From assembly GCA_020829485.1 (NCBI GenBank), contig JAIVFU010000082.1:1-27927 (forward strand): a stretch of 27,927 nucleotides of DNA. Reading direction: 5' to 3'. This DNA comes from Nostoc sp. CHAB 5834. GTDB taxonomy: Bacteria > Cyanobacteriota > Cyanobacteriia > Cyanobacteriales > Nostocaceae. A model generated the notes under the pieces. The model was not told the DNA's origin. It did not search any database and saw only the letters and a program-made list of their open reading frames with translations. Of this stretch, positions 16,184 to 23,853 are shown piece by piece. The position numbers were made by a program, and so were the translations under genes. The stretch's first letter is position 1. Each line of letters opens with the position of its first letter.

Positions 16184-16627
16184 ATGAGAAAAATGTACAA
16201 AGTATATGTGTCTGGGGCCTTAACTGATGTAGAAAATCCAGCAGAAACTAAAGCACTTTATGAAAAAGTTGGTTTCCTTTGCGAAGAAATTGGTCTTCAA
16301 GCCTATGTGCCGCACAAACAAACTGATCCAGTAAATAATCCCGATATTAGTCCTCGTGAAGTTTTCGACCAAGATAAGTATCAAGTAAGCAATTCAGACT
16401 TAGTTATTGCTTACCTTGGTTCACTATCTTTTGGTGTTGGAATGGAGTTAGCTTTCGCAGAGACAAACAACATTCCTATTCTTCTTCTATACGAAACAGG
16501 TAAAAAAATATCAAGATTTCCACGCGGCATTCCCACTGTGATTGCTGAAATACAGTTTCACGATCATGAAGATGCTTTGAATCAGCTTAAAAACATTTTG
16601 GCAAAGTGGAACCCAGAGCATCCATAG
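16184..16627 (+). CDS. Nucleoside 2-deoxyribosyltransferase family protein
   Basis: A 147-residue protein of the nucleoside 2-deoxyribosyltransferase/DNPH1 superfamily, Rossmann-like enzymes that cleave or exchange the base of deoxynucleosides or their 5'-monophosphates. Seen are the nucleotide-binding opening KVYVSGALTD (6-15), the FDQDKYQVSNSDLVIAYLG strand (61-79), and GVGMELAFA (84-92), in which Glu88 takes the place of the catalytic Glu in GTAFELGYA-like motifs. Two in-frame ATGs (16184 and 16193) are possible. In this gene run it could hydrolyse unwanted dNMP or salvage bases. Transferase versus hydrolase cannot be decided from sequence. Confidence 0.8.
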   Translation: MRKMYKVYVSGALTDVENPAETKALYEKVGFLCEEIGLQAYVPHKQTDPVNNPDISPREVFDQDKYQVSNSDLVIAYLGSLSFGVGMELAFAETNNIPILLLYETGKKISRFPRGIPTVIAEIQFHDHEDALNQLKNILAKWNPEHP

Positions 16628-16691
16628 TTTCCGTTGTCAGCAAGGCAGTAAGCTGTTACGCATTTAACTTGTACATTTACCTGATAACTGT

Positions 16692-16744
16692 TGACTGATG
16701 ACTGATGACTGATGACTGATGACCGTCAACCGTCAACCGTCAAC
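16692..16744. repeat. Two abutting STRR arrays, (TGACTGA)n and (CGTCAAC)x3
   Basis: About four and a half copies of TGACTGA (16692-16723) run directly into three perfect copies of CGTCAAC (16724-16744). Both have a 7-base period, and the junction keeps phase. The arrays end 68 bases before the dCMP deaminase start. Confidence 0.9.
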
Positions 16745-16812
16745 GATTATAAAGAATGTTTATATAATTTAGACGCATATCAGCTTAGAATAAAGTTTGA
16801 AATTGACAGATT

Positions 16813-17385
16813 ATGCAAGATATTTTCCCAATCGACGAACGCGATCAAAGACCAACATGGGATGAATACTTCCTTATGTTGGCTAAACTTGCAGCAACTC
16901 GCTCAACGTGTTTAGCCTTTCCAGTGGGTGCTGTGATTGTGAAAAACAAGCAGGTGGTGGCAACAGGTTATAATGGCTCACCATCTGGTTCGGCACATTG
17001 TACGGCTCAGGGCTACTGTTACCCAGGATTGAGTAGCTGTGATGCTAGTAAAACTTTACCATCAAGGGCTGTACACGCGGAAGCAAATGCGATCGCACAA
17101 GCAGCAAAGCATGGGACTTCTACAGATGGTGCAAGTATTTATGTCACTTTAGAACCTTGTCTGTCTTGTTTAAAGTTAATTATCTCCGCAGGAATTAAGG
17201 AAGTGTTTTATGAAACCTCTTTCAACAGTGGGGAGAAGGTCTTAGTGAGAGATTCTTTTGTCAATGAAGGTTTAGTCACCTTTCAACAGATTCAGTTATC
17301 TGAAGTAACAGCACAACAAGCTGCTCAATTTCTCCTCAATCCGACATCTGTAGCTAGAACAGTAAGGTGTGTTCAGGAACTTTAA
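16813..17385 (+). CDS. Deoxycytidylate (dCMP) deaminase
   Basis: A zinc cytidine-deaminase-fold enzyme that turns dCMP into dUMP, the substrate of thymidylate synthase. It has 190 residues. The catalytic motif is VHAEANAIAQ (His88 zinc ligand, Glu90 proton shuttle) and TLEPCLSCLK (Cys116 and Cys119). The Cys/His-rich insertion SAHCTAQGYCYPGLSSC (60-76) fits the second, structural zinc site of dCMP deaminases. It opens with the typical RPTWDEYFLMLAKLAATRSTC. With the upstream synthase it forms a plain dCMP-dUMP-dTMP route. It is the last gene of the deoxypyrimidine group, 54 bases from the convergent CobO-like gene. Confidence 0.92.
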   Translation: MQDIFPIDERDQRPTWDEYFLMLAKLAATRSTCLAFPVGAVIVKNKQVVATGYNGSPSGSAHCTAQGYCYPGLSSCDASKTLPSRAVHAEANAIAQAAKHGTSTDGASIYVTLEPCLSCLKLIISAGIKEVFYETSFNSGEKVLVRDSFVNEGLVTFQQIQLSEVTAQQAAQFLLNPTSVARTVRCVQEL

Positions 17386-17438
17386 CACACCCTCTTCTTG
17401 AAGATTATTAAATTCAAAATCTCAAAGCCTGAGATTAT

Positions 17439-17975
17439 TTAAGGTCGATAACTGCGGCGGATTTCTGTAATTTGATCAGCTACATCAAGAAGTGATTTTG
17501 TCATCTCTGGCCCTGTGAGAATGATATCAATGTGCGGAGGACGTTTTGCCAGAAACGCTAAAACTTCCGTTTCAGGAATTAAACCAAAGTTAATCGCTAA
17601 ACTTAACTCATCTAAGACAACGAGAGAATACTTACTCTCACACACTACCTGCTGTGTATACTGCCATAGCTTTTGTAGGGCTTGGTCTTCCGTATCATCT
17701 AAATGTGGTGTATCGATACAACGAGGCAAATCACAGCGAATCCAATCTAAATTTTGTCCTAATTGTATGGGTCGCTCCTGTCCTTGACGAATACCTCCTT
17801 TGAGAAACTGCACTATTAATACTGGCGTTCCTTGCCCAGCTATTCTCAGTGCTTGAGCCATAACGCTTGTAAAAAAGTTGCGATGGGAGCTGGTGAAAAC
17901 TTGCACTAGCCCTTCAACTGGATATTGTAAGGTAAGGGTTGAATTTATACTTGGAGTTTCTAGTTGGGCAACCAT
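17439..17975 (-). CDS. CobO/BtuR-like P-loop family protein with degenerate Walker A
   Basis: A 178-residue protein related to cob(I)alamin adenosyltransferase CobO/BtuR. It keeps the fold pattern: GLVQVFTSS, QALRIAGQGTPVLIVQFLKGG (41-61), a Walker-B-like SLVVLDELSLAINFGL, and the closing DIILTGPEMTKSLLDVADQITEIRR. But the nucleotide loop, GDGKGKTT in active enzymes, reads SSHRNFFTS (29-37) with no Gly-Lys-Thr. ATP-dependent adenosyl transfer is therefore unlikely, and the protein may have a structural or regulatory role. It is probably intact, as the length is close to the family's. It is convergent with the dCMP deaminase gene. Confidence 0.75.
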   Translation of the reverse strand: MVAQLETPSINSTLTLQYPVEGLVQVFTSSHRNFFTSVMAQALRIAGQGTPVLIVQFLKGGIRQGQERPIQLGQNLDWIRCDLPRCIDTPHLDDTEDQALQKLWQYTQQVVCESKYSLVVLDELSLAINFGLIPETEVLAFLAKRPPHIDIILTGPEMTKSLLDVADQITEIRRSYRP

Positions 17976-18307
17976 AGGGTGAAGTTCAAAAAGTTACAAT
18001 AAATTAAAGTTTTGTGCTGGCAGTACTTATTACAAATCTGCTTGTATGATCAATCTGTTTTTCACAGGTGTGGTGGATTTGGCAAATTGCATTCTTAGTC
18101 AAACACTACGTTTGTGCTGAAGTCAAGAGTTATTTTCGTTTTTTCTCTGAAAGTACTTGTAAAAATGAAAACACATAAGTTAGAGTTCCAATTATTTAAA
18201 AAAGCTGGGCGTAACGGCTGAAAGCCGCTAAATGTTAGATTTCTCGGTTGTTTGGGCAAAACAGACTTAGCAAGTAGTGGATTTGACAAGATGAGGAGTT
18301 AATTGTT
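17976..18307. other. Non-coding stretch with no clear element
   Basis: These 332 bases separate the CobO-like gene from the kinase pseudogene. Only a small hairpin (CGGCTGAAAGCCG near 18213-18225) is seen; the frames have no protein likeness. The part next to 17975 should hold the promoter of the CobO-like gene. Confidence 0.4.
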
Positions 18308-18660
18308 GTGAGATTGGTGATTCTAGGAGGATCAGGATCGGGCAAAAGGTCTTAGAAGGCTATCCCCGTAATGCTTTCCAAGCTGAAGAATTAGATTTTT
18401 TATTGGATGATTTAGGACAAAAGCTAGATTGGGCAATTTATCTCCAAGTCCCAGAAGCAGTGATGGTTAGCCGATCCTTGGGGCGATCGCTACCAGATGA
18501 CCAACCAGAAATTGTGCAACGGCGTGTAGAATTATTTTACGATCGCACCATTCCCATCCTAGAATATTACGACCGTCGTCGCCGCTTATTAACCATTAAC
18601 GGCGACAAGTCACCAGATATGGTGCTGCAAAATATTTTGACTCTGCTTTCAGTTCCTTAG
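18308..18660 (+). pseudogene. Adenylate-kinase-like gene with internal deletion and frameshift
   Basis: A GTG at 18308 opens VRLVILGGSGSGKR, a perfect P-loop of the nucleoside-monophosphate-kinase family, and the frame stops at once (TAG). In another frame, directly after it, comes VLEGYPRNAFQAEELDFLLD, the family's GYPR motif, then WAIYLQVPEAVMVSRSLGRS and RRRLLTINGDKSPDMV to the stop at 18660. The part between P-loop and GYPR (the NMP-binding helices, roughly 60-70 residues in intact kinases) has been deleted and the frame shifted. A remaining ORF from ATG 18403 codes for 85 residues without a nucleotide site. It was once a kinase of the adenylate kinase family, distinct from the housekeeping adk; it is now surely inactive. 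Confidence 0.85.
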
Positions 18661-18670
18661 AAAAGAAGCA

Positions 18671-18733
18671 GGGGGCAGGGGGCAGGGGGCAGGGAGAGAA
18701 AGAATAACTACTAATGACAAATGACAAATGACA
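18671..18733. repeat. STRR arrays (GGGGGCA)x3 and (ATGACAA)n
   Basis: Three GGGGGCA heptamers (18671-18691) follow the kinase pseudogene. After 22 bases, nearly three ATGACAA copies (18714-18733) come before the rph promoter region. Confidence 0.85.
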
Positions 18734-18778
18734 CTAAGGTAATCTTAAGGCAGTATTCTAAAACTTGAGGCAACTCCA

Positions 18779-19522
18779 ATGGCTTGGCAGCGTCCTGACG
18801 GTCGTCTTCCTTACGAACTACGTCCGATCAGCTTTTACCCCAGTTTCACCCGCTTTGCCCCCGGTTCTGTTCTTGCAAGATGCGGTGATACTCAAGTACT
18901 TTGTACCGTTAGCGTTAATAAGGGAGTTCCTAAGTTTCTCGAAGAAACTGGCAAAGGCTGGCTAACTGCTGAGTACCGGATGCTACCATCTGCTACTCAA
19001 AAACGCCAAGAAAGGGAATTATTGAAATTATCTGGACGGACGCAAGAAATTCAACGTCTTATTGGACGTAGCTTACGCGCAGCAGTGGATTTTGAGGCGC
19101 TGGGAGAACGCACGCTAACTGTGGATACCGATGTGTTGCAAGCAGACGCTGGAACTCGAACAACAGCCATTACAGGCGCGTTTGTGGCGTTGGCTCATGG
19201 GATTTCTAAATTGTTGCAAGAGGGCGTGCTGGAGCGATCGCCTCTGTGTGGACAGGTAGCAGCAGTTTCCGTCGGATTACTTGATGGAGAGCCATTTTTG
19301 GATCTGAATTATATCGAGGATGTGGCTGCAACAGTAGATTTTAACGTGGTGATGAATCAAGATTTGGGAATTATTGAAGTCCAGGGAACAGCCGAAGAAG
19401 GCAGCTTTAGCCGGACTCAGTTGGATCAACTGCTAGATGTCGCCCAAAAAGGAATTCAGGAATTGTTAATCGCCCAACGCGAAGCGATCGCTGACTGGGA
19501 AACACTGCTTGTAATTAATTAG
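18779..19522 (+). CDS. rph: Ribonuclease PH
   Basis: A phosphate-dependent 3'-to-5' exoribonuclease that trims tRNA precursors and forms a hexamer. The 247-residue length is near the norm. Conserved blocks are [21 protein letters not shown] at the N-terminus (RPDGR), [18 protein letters not shown] (29-46), [14 protein letters not shown] (60-73), and [20 protein letters not shown] (about 84-103, with the phosphate-binding Arg region). The block [24 protein letters not shown] then follows with the catalytic Asp/Gly-Thr-Arg-Thr motif. The start ATG 18779 gives the expected N-terminus. The kinase pseudogene lies upstream in the same direction. Confidence 0.96.
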   Translation: MAWQRPDGRLPYELRPISFYPSFTRFAPGSVLARCGDTQVLCTVSVNKGVPKFLEETGKGWLTAEYRMLPSATQKRQERELLKLSGRTQEIQRLIGRSLRAAVDFEALGERTLTVDTDVLQADAGTRTTAITGAFVALAHGISKLLQEGVLERSPLCGQVAAVSVGLLDGEPFLDLNYIEDVAATVDFNVVMNQDLGIIEVQGTAEEGSFSRTQLDQLLDVAQKGIQELLIAQREAIADWETLLVIN

Positions 19523-19772
19523 TTTTATTAATTTTTAATAAGAATTAATAAATGTATCCTTTGTGGCGTTAATCAACGAAGTATCAAGTAACTGGGTATA
19601 AATAAAATAATCATGAAAGTGGCTCCAAATCATTCGGGGTCGAATCCCCCCATGATTTGCTCCTCTTGCCCCCTGCCTAATCCATGATGTTAAATGTTTC
19701 AAAAGTTAAAAAGGAGGATTGTAATAAGTTCGGTATTGTATTGCCAGAAGCCAGCAATATGATGATGAAGCC

Positions 19773-20495
19773 ATGAACAAAACTGTTGAAGTTCTACCAG
19801 ATCAGCCGACGCTGGTTGCACGAGCGCTAGAATTAATTCTGTCGAAGTTAGAAACTGCCATTGAGCAACGGGGGCAGTTTAGCATTGCCTTATCTGGCGG
19901 CAGTACACCTAAACCGTTATACGAAGCGATCGCTAATCAAAAACTGCCTTGGGATAAAATTCATATATTCTGGGGAGATGAGCGTTACGTACCACCGGAT
20001 CACCCTGATAGCAATGAACTGATGACGCGTCGGGCATGGCTAGATCGTGTTGATATACCACCAGCTAACATTCACCCCGTACCAACCTTAGAAGCCAATC
20101 CAGAAGTGGCTGCTGCTAAGTATGAACAACAGCTTAAAGAATTTTTCAATTCTTCTGGAGTAGAGTTTCCCTCGTTGGATGTAGTATTGTTAGGAATGGG
20201 TGATGATGCACATACTGCATCTTTGTTTCCCCACACAGAGGCTCTCAAAGTACGCGATCGCCTAGTTACCGTGGGTAACAAAGACGGAAACCCCAGGATA
20301 AGTTTCACATACCCCTTCATCAACGCTGCGAACAGTGTGATTTTTCTAGTTGCTGGTGCTAATAAACGACCAGCTTTGGCGCAAGTCTTTGCACCAGTAG
20401 CCGATGACTTCACTTACCCATCCCGCCTAATTCGGCCCCAAGGAGAACTTTGGTGGCTGCTAGATGCGGCAGCAGGTTTGGAACTTCAACATTAA
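19773..20495 (+). CDS. pgl: 6-phosphogluconolactonase
   Basis: Hydrolyses 6-phosphogluconolactone in the oxidative pentose phosphate pathway, the main night-time source of NADPH in cyanobacteria and the heterocyst's electron source. The 240 residues show the family's ALSGGSTPKPLYEAIA (about 39-54), IHIFWGDERYVPPDHPDSNE (about 64-83), and the catalytic-region VVLLGMGDDAHTASLFPHT (about 137-155, with the HTASLFP motif). A closing RPALAQVF segment follows. The start ATG 19773 fits. No zwf, gnd or opcA lies beside it. A 250-base spacer with a tRNA T-arm-like scrap precedes it. Confidence 0.95.
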   Translation: MNKTVEVLPDQPTLVARALELILSKLETAIEQRGQFSIALSGGSTPKPLYEAIANQKLPWDKIHIFWGDERYVPPDHPDSNELMTRRAWLDRVDIPPANIHPVPTLEANPEVAAAKYEQQLKEFFNSSGVEFPSLDVVLLGMGDDAHTASLFPHTEALKVRDRLVTVGNKDGNPRISFTYPFINAANSVIFLVAGANKRPALAQVFAPVADDFTYPSRLIRPQGELWWLLDAAAGLELQH

Positions 20496-20509
20496 ACTTG
20501 GGAATTGGA

Positions 20510-20551
20510 CATGGGGCATGGGGCATTGGGCATTTGTCATTTGTCATTTGT
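20510..20551. repeat. Six-unit degenerate STRR array after pgl
   Basis: Heptamers in phase: CATGGGG, CATGGGG, CATTGGG, then CATTTGT three times. It shows stepwise change of the unit along the array. It ends before the FHA gene's promoter region. Confidence 0.85.
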
Positions 20552-20698
20552 CCCTCACTCCCCCTGCTTCCCCTGCTCCCTTTCCCCGTGTCCAATTGGT
20601 TCCATCAGCAGTAATTGCTAGAATCTAAAGCTAGGGCCGCCCTCTGCTTGCCAGTCCTACCTATATTTATGATGATCTTGAACAAAGGCTAAATATCG

Positions 20699-21577
20699 AT
20701 GATCGTCTGCCCGAATTGCAATCATCCCAACCCTGATGGCGCTGTCCAGTGTGAAGCTTGCTATACACCATTACCCGCGACTACTAACTGTCCCAGTTGT
20801 GGGGCAACTGTGCAGGCAGATGCTGCATTCTGTGGTCAGTGTGGCTATAACCTTCACTCCGCAGGAGTTCCACACGTTCACGCGGCAACAGTAGCTACAA
20901 CAGTTACTCCCGATGTTCCTGTGGAAGTTCCGCCGTTAGTTCCACCCGATCCCCTGTTAGAACTTTTACAACCAGATGCTTTGGAAATAAGTGGTTCTAC
21001 TAACTCACATCCTCCCGAATCATCTTTACCAGCAACAGAGGTAGCAGCTCCCCCAGTCGCTTCACCAGAGGTAGCTGTGGCAGAAAGCAGCCCTCCAGAA
21101 CCAGCGCCAGCCTTAGAAGCTCAACCCGTAGTCTTTGGACAAAGTATTCCTACTCCACCACCGTTGGAACCAGCACCAGCCTTTGAAGCCGAAGTACCTC
21201 CGCCAGCACCAGCACCAACTGCAACTGTTGCCAGAACACAATTGCAGCAGGTTACAGCGCGATTAATCCACGTTCAAAGCGATCGCTTAATTGAATTGCC
21301 GCAAAATCTCTCTGTGATTCATATCGGCAAGCCCAATGACCGAATTCCCCCAGATATAGATGTTTCAGGATTTCCCAATTCAGAAATTGTCTCGCGGATT
21401 CATGCAGATATTCGCGTCGAGGGAGATGCTCATTATGTAGAGGATGTAGGAAGTTCCAATGGCACTTACATTAATAATTTGCCACTTTTACCAGGGAATC
21501 GTCATCGCTTGCGACCAGGCGATCGCATCAGCTTAGGTAAAGGAGACTTAATGACATTCCTTTTTCAACTTGCTTAA
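20699..21577 (+). CDS. Zinc-ribbon and FHA domain protein
   Basis: A 292-residue signalling-type protein. Two zinc ribbons lie at the N-terminus: Cys4/Cys7/Cys18/Cys21 and Cys31/Cys34/Cys45/Cys48. A Pro/Ala/Glu-rich linker (about 52-185) is probably disordered. The C-terminal FHA domain (about 190-290) holds VIHIGKPNDRIPPDIDVSGF, the phosphothreonine-binding SRIHAD, and GSSNGTYINN, so it should recognise phosphorylated Thr peptides. It is cytoplasmic, with no membrane segment. A likely role is reading the output of a Hanks-type kinase; the kinase at the window's right end is a conceivable partner, though not adjacent. The ATG at 20699 places the first zinc Cys at position 4. Confidence 0.88.
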   Translation: MIVCPNCNHPNPDGAVQCEACYTPLPATTNCPSCGATVQADAAFCGQCGYNLHSAGVPHVHAATVATTVTPDVPVEVPPLVPPDPLLELLQPDALEISGSTNSHPPESSLPATEVAAPPVASPEVAVAESSPPEPAPALEAQPVVFGQSIPTPPPLEPAPAFEAEVPPPAPAPTATVARTQLQQVTARLIHVQSDRLIELPQNLSVIHIGKPNDRIPPDIDVSGFPNSEIVSRIHADIRVEGDAHYVEDVGSSNGTYINNLPLLPGNRHRLRPGDRISLGKGDLMTFLFQLA

Positions 21578-21623
21578 CTGACTCTCTATCAATTGTGACA
21601 TCAGTCTAGGCATTTTCCGGTTA

Positions 21624-21646
21624 TCCTCCGGCATCCCTTTGGAGGA
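21624..21646 (+). promoter_or_regulatory. Hairpin covering the Shine-Dalgarno of a small ORF
   Basis: TCCTCC (21624-21629) is the exact complement of GGAGGA (21641-21646), the only strong ribosome-binding site, with an 11-base loop. The site lies 7 bases before an ATG. When closed, the stem would block translation of the 35-codon ORF. This is a possible switch or thermosensor; its activity is inference. Confidence 0.45.
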
Positions 21647-21653
21647 GAAACAA

Positions 21654-21761
21654 ATGAACCGCATCAAACAAGCGACGGATAACTATGTTGTTCTTGATAG
21701 CCCCATAGCCGTCGCTTTGATGTGCGAATTGTTGCATTTATCAGCAACTCCATTACCTTAA
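21654..21761 (+). CDS. Possible small protein, 35 aa
   Basis: The ATG at 21654 follows an unusually strong Shine-Dalgarno (GGAGGAG, 21641-21647). The frame codes for 35 residues, beginning MNRIKQATDNYVVLDSPIAV and ending in a mildly hydrophobic ALMCELLHLSATPLP. It is not recognised. The N-terminal 15 residues are polar and the middle is amphipathic or hydrophobic, compatible with a peripheral membrane peptide. It lies between the FHA gene and the M50 protease gene, 93 bases before the latter. The strong ribosome site supports it; its short length and lack of known family argue for caution. Confidence 0.4.
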   Translation: MNRIKQATDNYVVLDSPIAVALMCELLHLSATPLP

Positions 21762-21854
21762 TAATTACACTAGGATGGATAAAAATACACTGCCAATTTT
21801 AGATTTTGAATTGAAAGGAAAATCTAAAATCTAAAATCCAAAATTGAATGACCT

Positions 21855-22598
21855 ATGAAAGAACCAAGCAAAAATTTTGAAACTTTGCTCACTAAAGAAG
21901 CCCCGCCAGTAGTTGAACGCATGGGGCTAAACTGGCTAATTGCAGCAGCGATCGCAACTGCTCTACTGTGGCAAATACCAGCAGGGGATTATATCTTATA
22001 CCCATTTACAATTCTGGCAACCTGGTTTCATGAAATGGGTCATGGCTTAATGGCGCTCCTATTAGGGGGACAGTTTCAGAAATTGCAGATATTTAGCAAT
22101 GGTTCTGGTGTTGCAACTTATGGCATCCGGTCATCATTAGGGCCAATTGCCCCGGCAATGGTTGCAGCAGCAGGCCCAATGGGGCCGCCTCTTGCCGGTG
22201 CAGCTTTGATTCTGGCTTCCCGCGGTTTTACAGCAGCAACCCTCTGTTTGAAAATTTTAGGGAGTTTTTTGCTATTTTCCACATTAATTTGGGTACGTTC
22301 CTCGTTTGGATTGGTGGCAATTCCCTTACTAGGTTTAATAATCTTGGGTATCGCCCTGAAAGCACCCCGTTGGGCACAAGGATTTGCGATTCAATTTCTG
22401 GGTGTACAAGCTTGTGTGAGTACGTTCCATCAACTTGATTATTTATTTAGTAGTTCTGCTGGCTCCCTTGGACTATCTGATACAGCGCAAATGCAGCGCT
22501 ATTTGCTTTTACCTTACTGGTTTTGGGGTGGATTAATGGCGATCGCATCTCTGGTGATTTTAGTCCAAAGTCTCCGCGTTGCCTATCTCCGAAAATGA
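21855..22598 (+). CDS. M50-type membrane metalloprotease-like protein
   Basis: A 247-residue integral membrane protein of the M50B-like (PF13398-type) group related to site-2 proteases. The zinc-binding motif HEMGH (59-63 within ATWFHEMGHGLMALLLGG) lies in the second membrane helix. Several further helices follow (about 95-115, 127-145, 150-168, 180-200, 222-243). The usual second motif (NxxPxxxxDG) is not evident, as in this shorter group; AAAGPMGPPLAGAA (about 104-117) takes a similar place. The start ATG 21855 follows a hairpin-forming AAAATCT repeat. It may cleave membrane regulators, or be a non-proteolytic family member. Confidence 0.78.
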   Translation: MKEPSKNFETLLTKEAPPVVERMGLNWLIAAAIATALLWQIPAGDYILYPFTILATWFHEMGHGLMALLLGGQFQKLQIFSNGSGVATYGIRSSLGPIAPAMVAAAGPMGPPLAGAALILASRGFTAATLCLKILGSFLLFSTLIWVRSSFGLVAIPLLGLIILGIALKAPRWAQGFAIQFLGVQACVSTFHQLDYLFSSSAGSLGLSDTAQMQRYLLLPYWFWGGLMAIASLVILVQSLRVAYLRK

Positions 22599-22600
22599 AT

Positions 22601-22629
22601 GTAGAGACGTAGCACTGCTACGTCTCTAC
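22601..22629. terminator. Perfect palindrome of the GTAGAGACGTAGCA repeat family
   Basis: GTAGAGACGTAGCA (22601-22614) and TGCTACGTCTCTAC (22616-22629) are exact complements around one base, three bases after the M50 stop. This word is, from general knowledge, a common dispersed palindrome in Nostoc-type genomes. Its place right after the stop suits a transcript-end hairpin. Confidence 0.65.
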
Positions 22630-22728
22630 AAGGGTTCTGGATAACGCATATTTAATTTATGGAGATGTCTAATGATCGGGATTGACTAGTGATTTTAGTC
22701 CAAAGTCATTGCGATCGCCAAGTATTAC

Positions 22729-23733
22729 CTAAGCTGACACTTGAGCGCGAATTTCATTGGCGCAAGGACGACCCTGTTCAATATCAGCAATATTACCAAA
22801 AGTTGTTTCTGCAATATTGTGGAGAGCTTCTGCTGTAAAAAAGGCTTGATGTCCGGTAATCAGTACATTGGGGAACGTCGTCAGACGTTGGAAAATATCA
22901 TCTTGAATAATTGCACCAGACAAATCCTCAAAAAACAATTCCGATTCTTGTTCGTAGACATCCACACCGAGATAGCCAATCTTGCCAGACTTCAACCCCT
23001 CAATCACTGCTTGGGTATCAATCAGCGCTCCTCGGCTAGTATTAATTAGCATCACGCCTGGCTTAATCTTTTCTATAGCCTCAGCGTTAATCAAGTGATG
23101 TGTTTCGGAAGTCAGGGGGCAATGTAGGGAGATAATATCCGAGTTGGCAAATAGCTCAGGTAGTTCTACATACTTTCCACCTAGCGCCTCCAATTCTGGA
23201 TTGCGATAAACGTCATAAGCGAGTATGTGACAGCCAAACCCCTTCATAATCCGTCCTAAAATCAGACCGATTTTGCCCGTGCCGACAATCCCTACTGTGC
23301 GCTCATGCAAATTAAATCCCAACAGTCCATCTAGGGAAAAATTGCCTTCTCGGACACGGTTATAGGCTCGATGAATTTTGCGATTCAAGCTTAAAATCAA
23401 TCCCACAGCATGTTCTGCTACCCCATAGGGTGAATAGGCAGGAACACGCACAACGGTAATTCCTAAATCTGCTGCGGCTTGTAAGTCTACATTGTTAAAC
23501 CCTGCACAGCGCAGGACAACTAGCCGAGTTCCCCGTGAGGCGAGAAGTTCTAAAGTTGGCGCGTCAACTTGGTCATGCACAAATACGCAAACCGCCGGAA
23601 ATCCGGCGGCAAGGATAGCTGTATCCCGATTTAAACGAGGTTCAAAAAACACTAATTCGTGTTGGGTGGGAGAATTTGCATCTGACAAAAACTTCCGATC
23701 ATAGACTTTTGTACTGAAAACTGCTACTTTCAT
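22729..23733 (-). CDS. D-2-hydroxyacid dehydrogenase (D-lactate dehydrogenase type)
   Basis: An NAD-dependent D-2-hydroxyacid dehydrogenase of 334 residues, of the LdhA subgroup that reduces pyruvate to D-lactate. The start at 23733 ([16 protein letters not shown]) is the family's typical N-terminus; an in-frame TTG four codons upstream is less likely. Landmarks are the NAD-binding [20 protein letters not shown], the catalytic Arg in [13 protein letters not shown], Glu in GVDVYEQE, and His in [14 protein letters not shown]. It serves fermentation in the dark or under low oxygen. It lies alone on the minus strand, followed by the M50 gene in convergent orientation. Confidence 0.92.
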   Translation of the reverse strand: MKVAVFSTKVYDRKFLSDANSPTQHELVFFEPRLNRDTAILAAGFPAVCVFVHDQVDAPTLELLASRGTRLVVLRCAGFNNVDLQAAADLGITVVRVPAYSPYGVAEHAVGLILSLNRKIHRAYNRVREGNFSLDGLLGFNLHERTVGIVGTGKIGLILGRIMKGFGCHILAYDVYRNPELEALGGKYVELPELFANSDIISLHCPLTSETHHLINAEAIEKIKPGVMLINTSRGALIDTQAVIEGLKSGKIGYLGVDVYEQESELFFEDLSGAIIQDDIFQRLTTFPNVLITGHQAFFTAEALHNIAETTFGNIADIEQGRPCANEIRAQVSA

Positions 23734-23853
23734 GCAAAACCTCAAATTGTATGCTGCACAATGTTCGACTACATGATAACCTTGGCAGTTAGAGAAGCAA
23801 TGTCTACGATGGGCTATTCGGCAGCTTTGAACAGAAAAGAATTCAGGATTGCT

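Noticed and set aside
16692..16744. Possible CRISPR array
   Set aside because: The units are 7 bases with no spacers; these are STRR arrays. No cas genes are in the window.
18095..18289. 64-codon minus-strand ORF upstream of the kinase pseudogene
   Set aside because: No protein likeness; low complexity and an AT-rich spacer.
19609..19657. tRNA-like scrap: AATCATG and CATGATT ends with a GGGG-TCGAAT-CCCC T-arm-like hairpin
   Set aside because: There is no D-arm or anticodon arm, the T-loop is one base short, and the acceptor is not that of a known tRNA. It may be a remnant or chance; not annotated as a gene.
20072..20413. 113-codon ORF antisense to pgl
   Set aside because: Shadow of the well-supported pgl gene; no family likeness.
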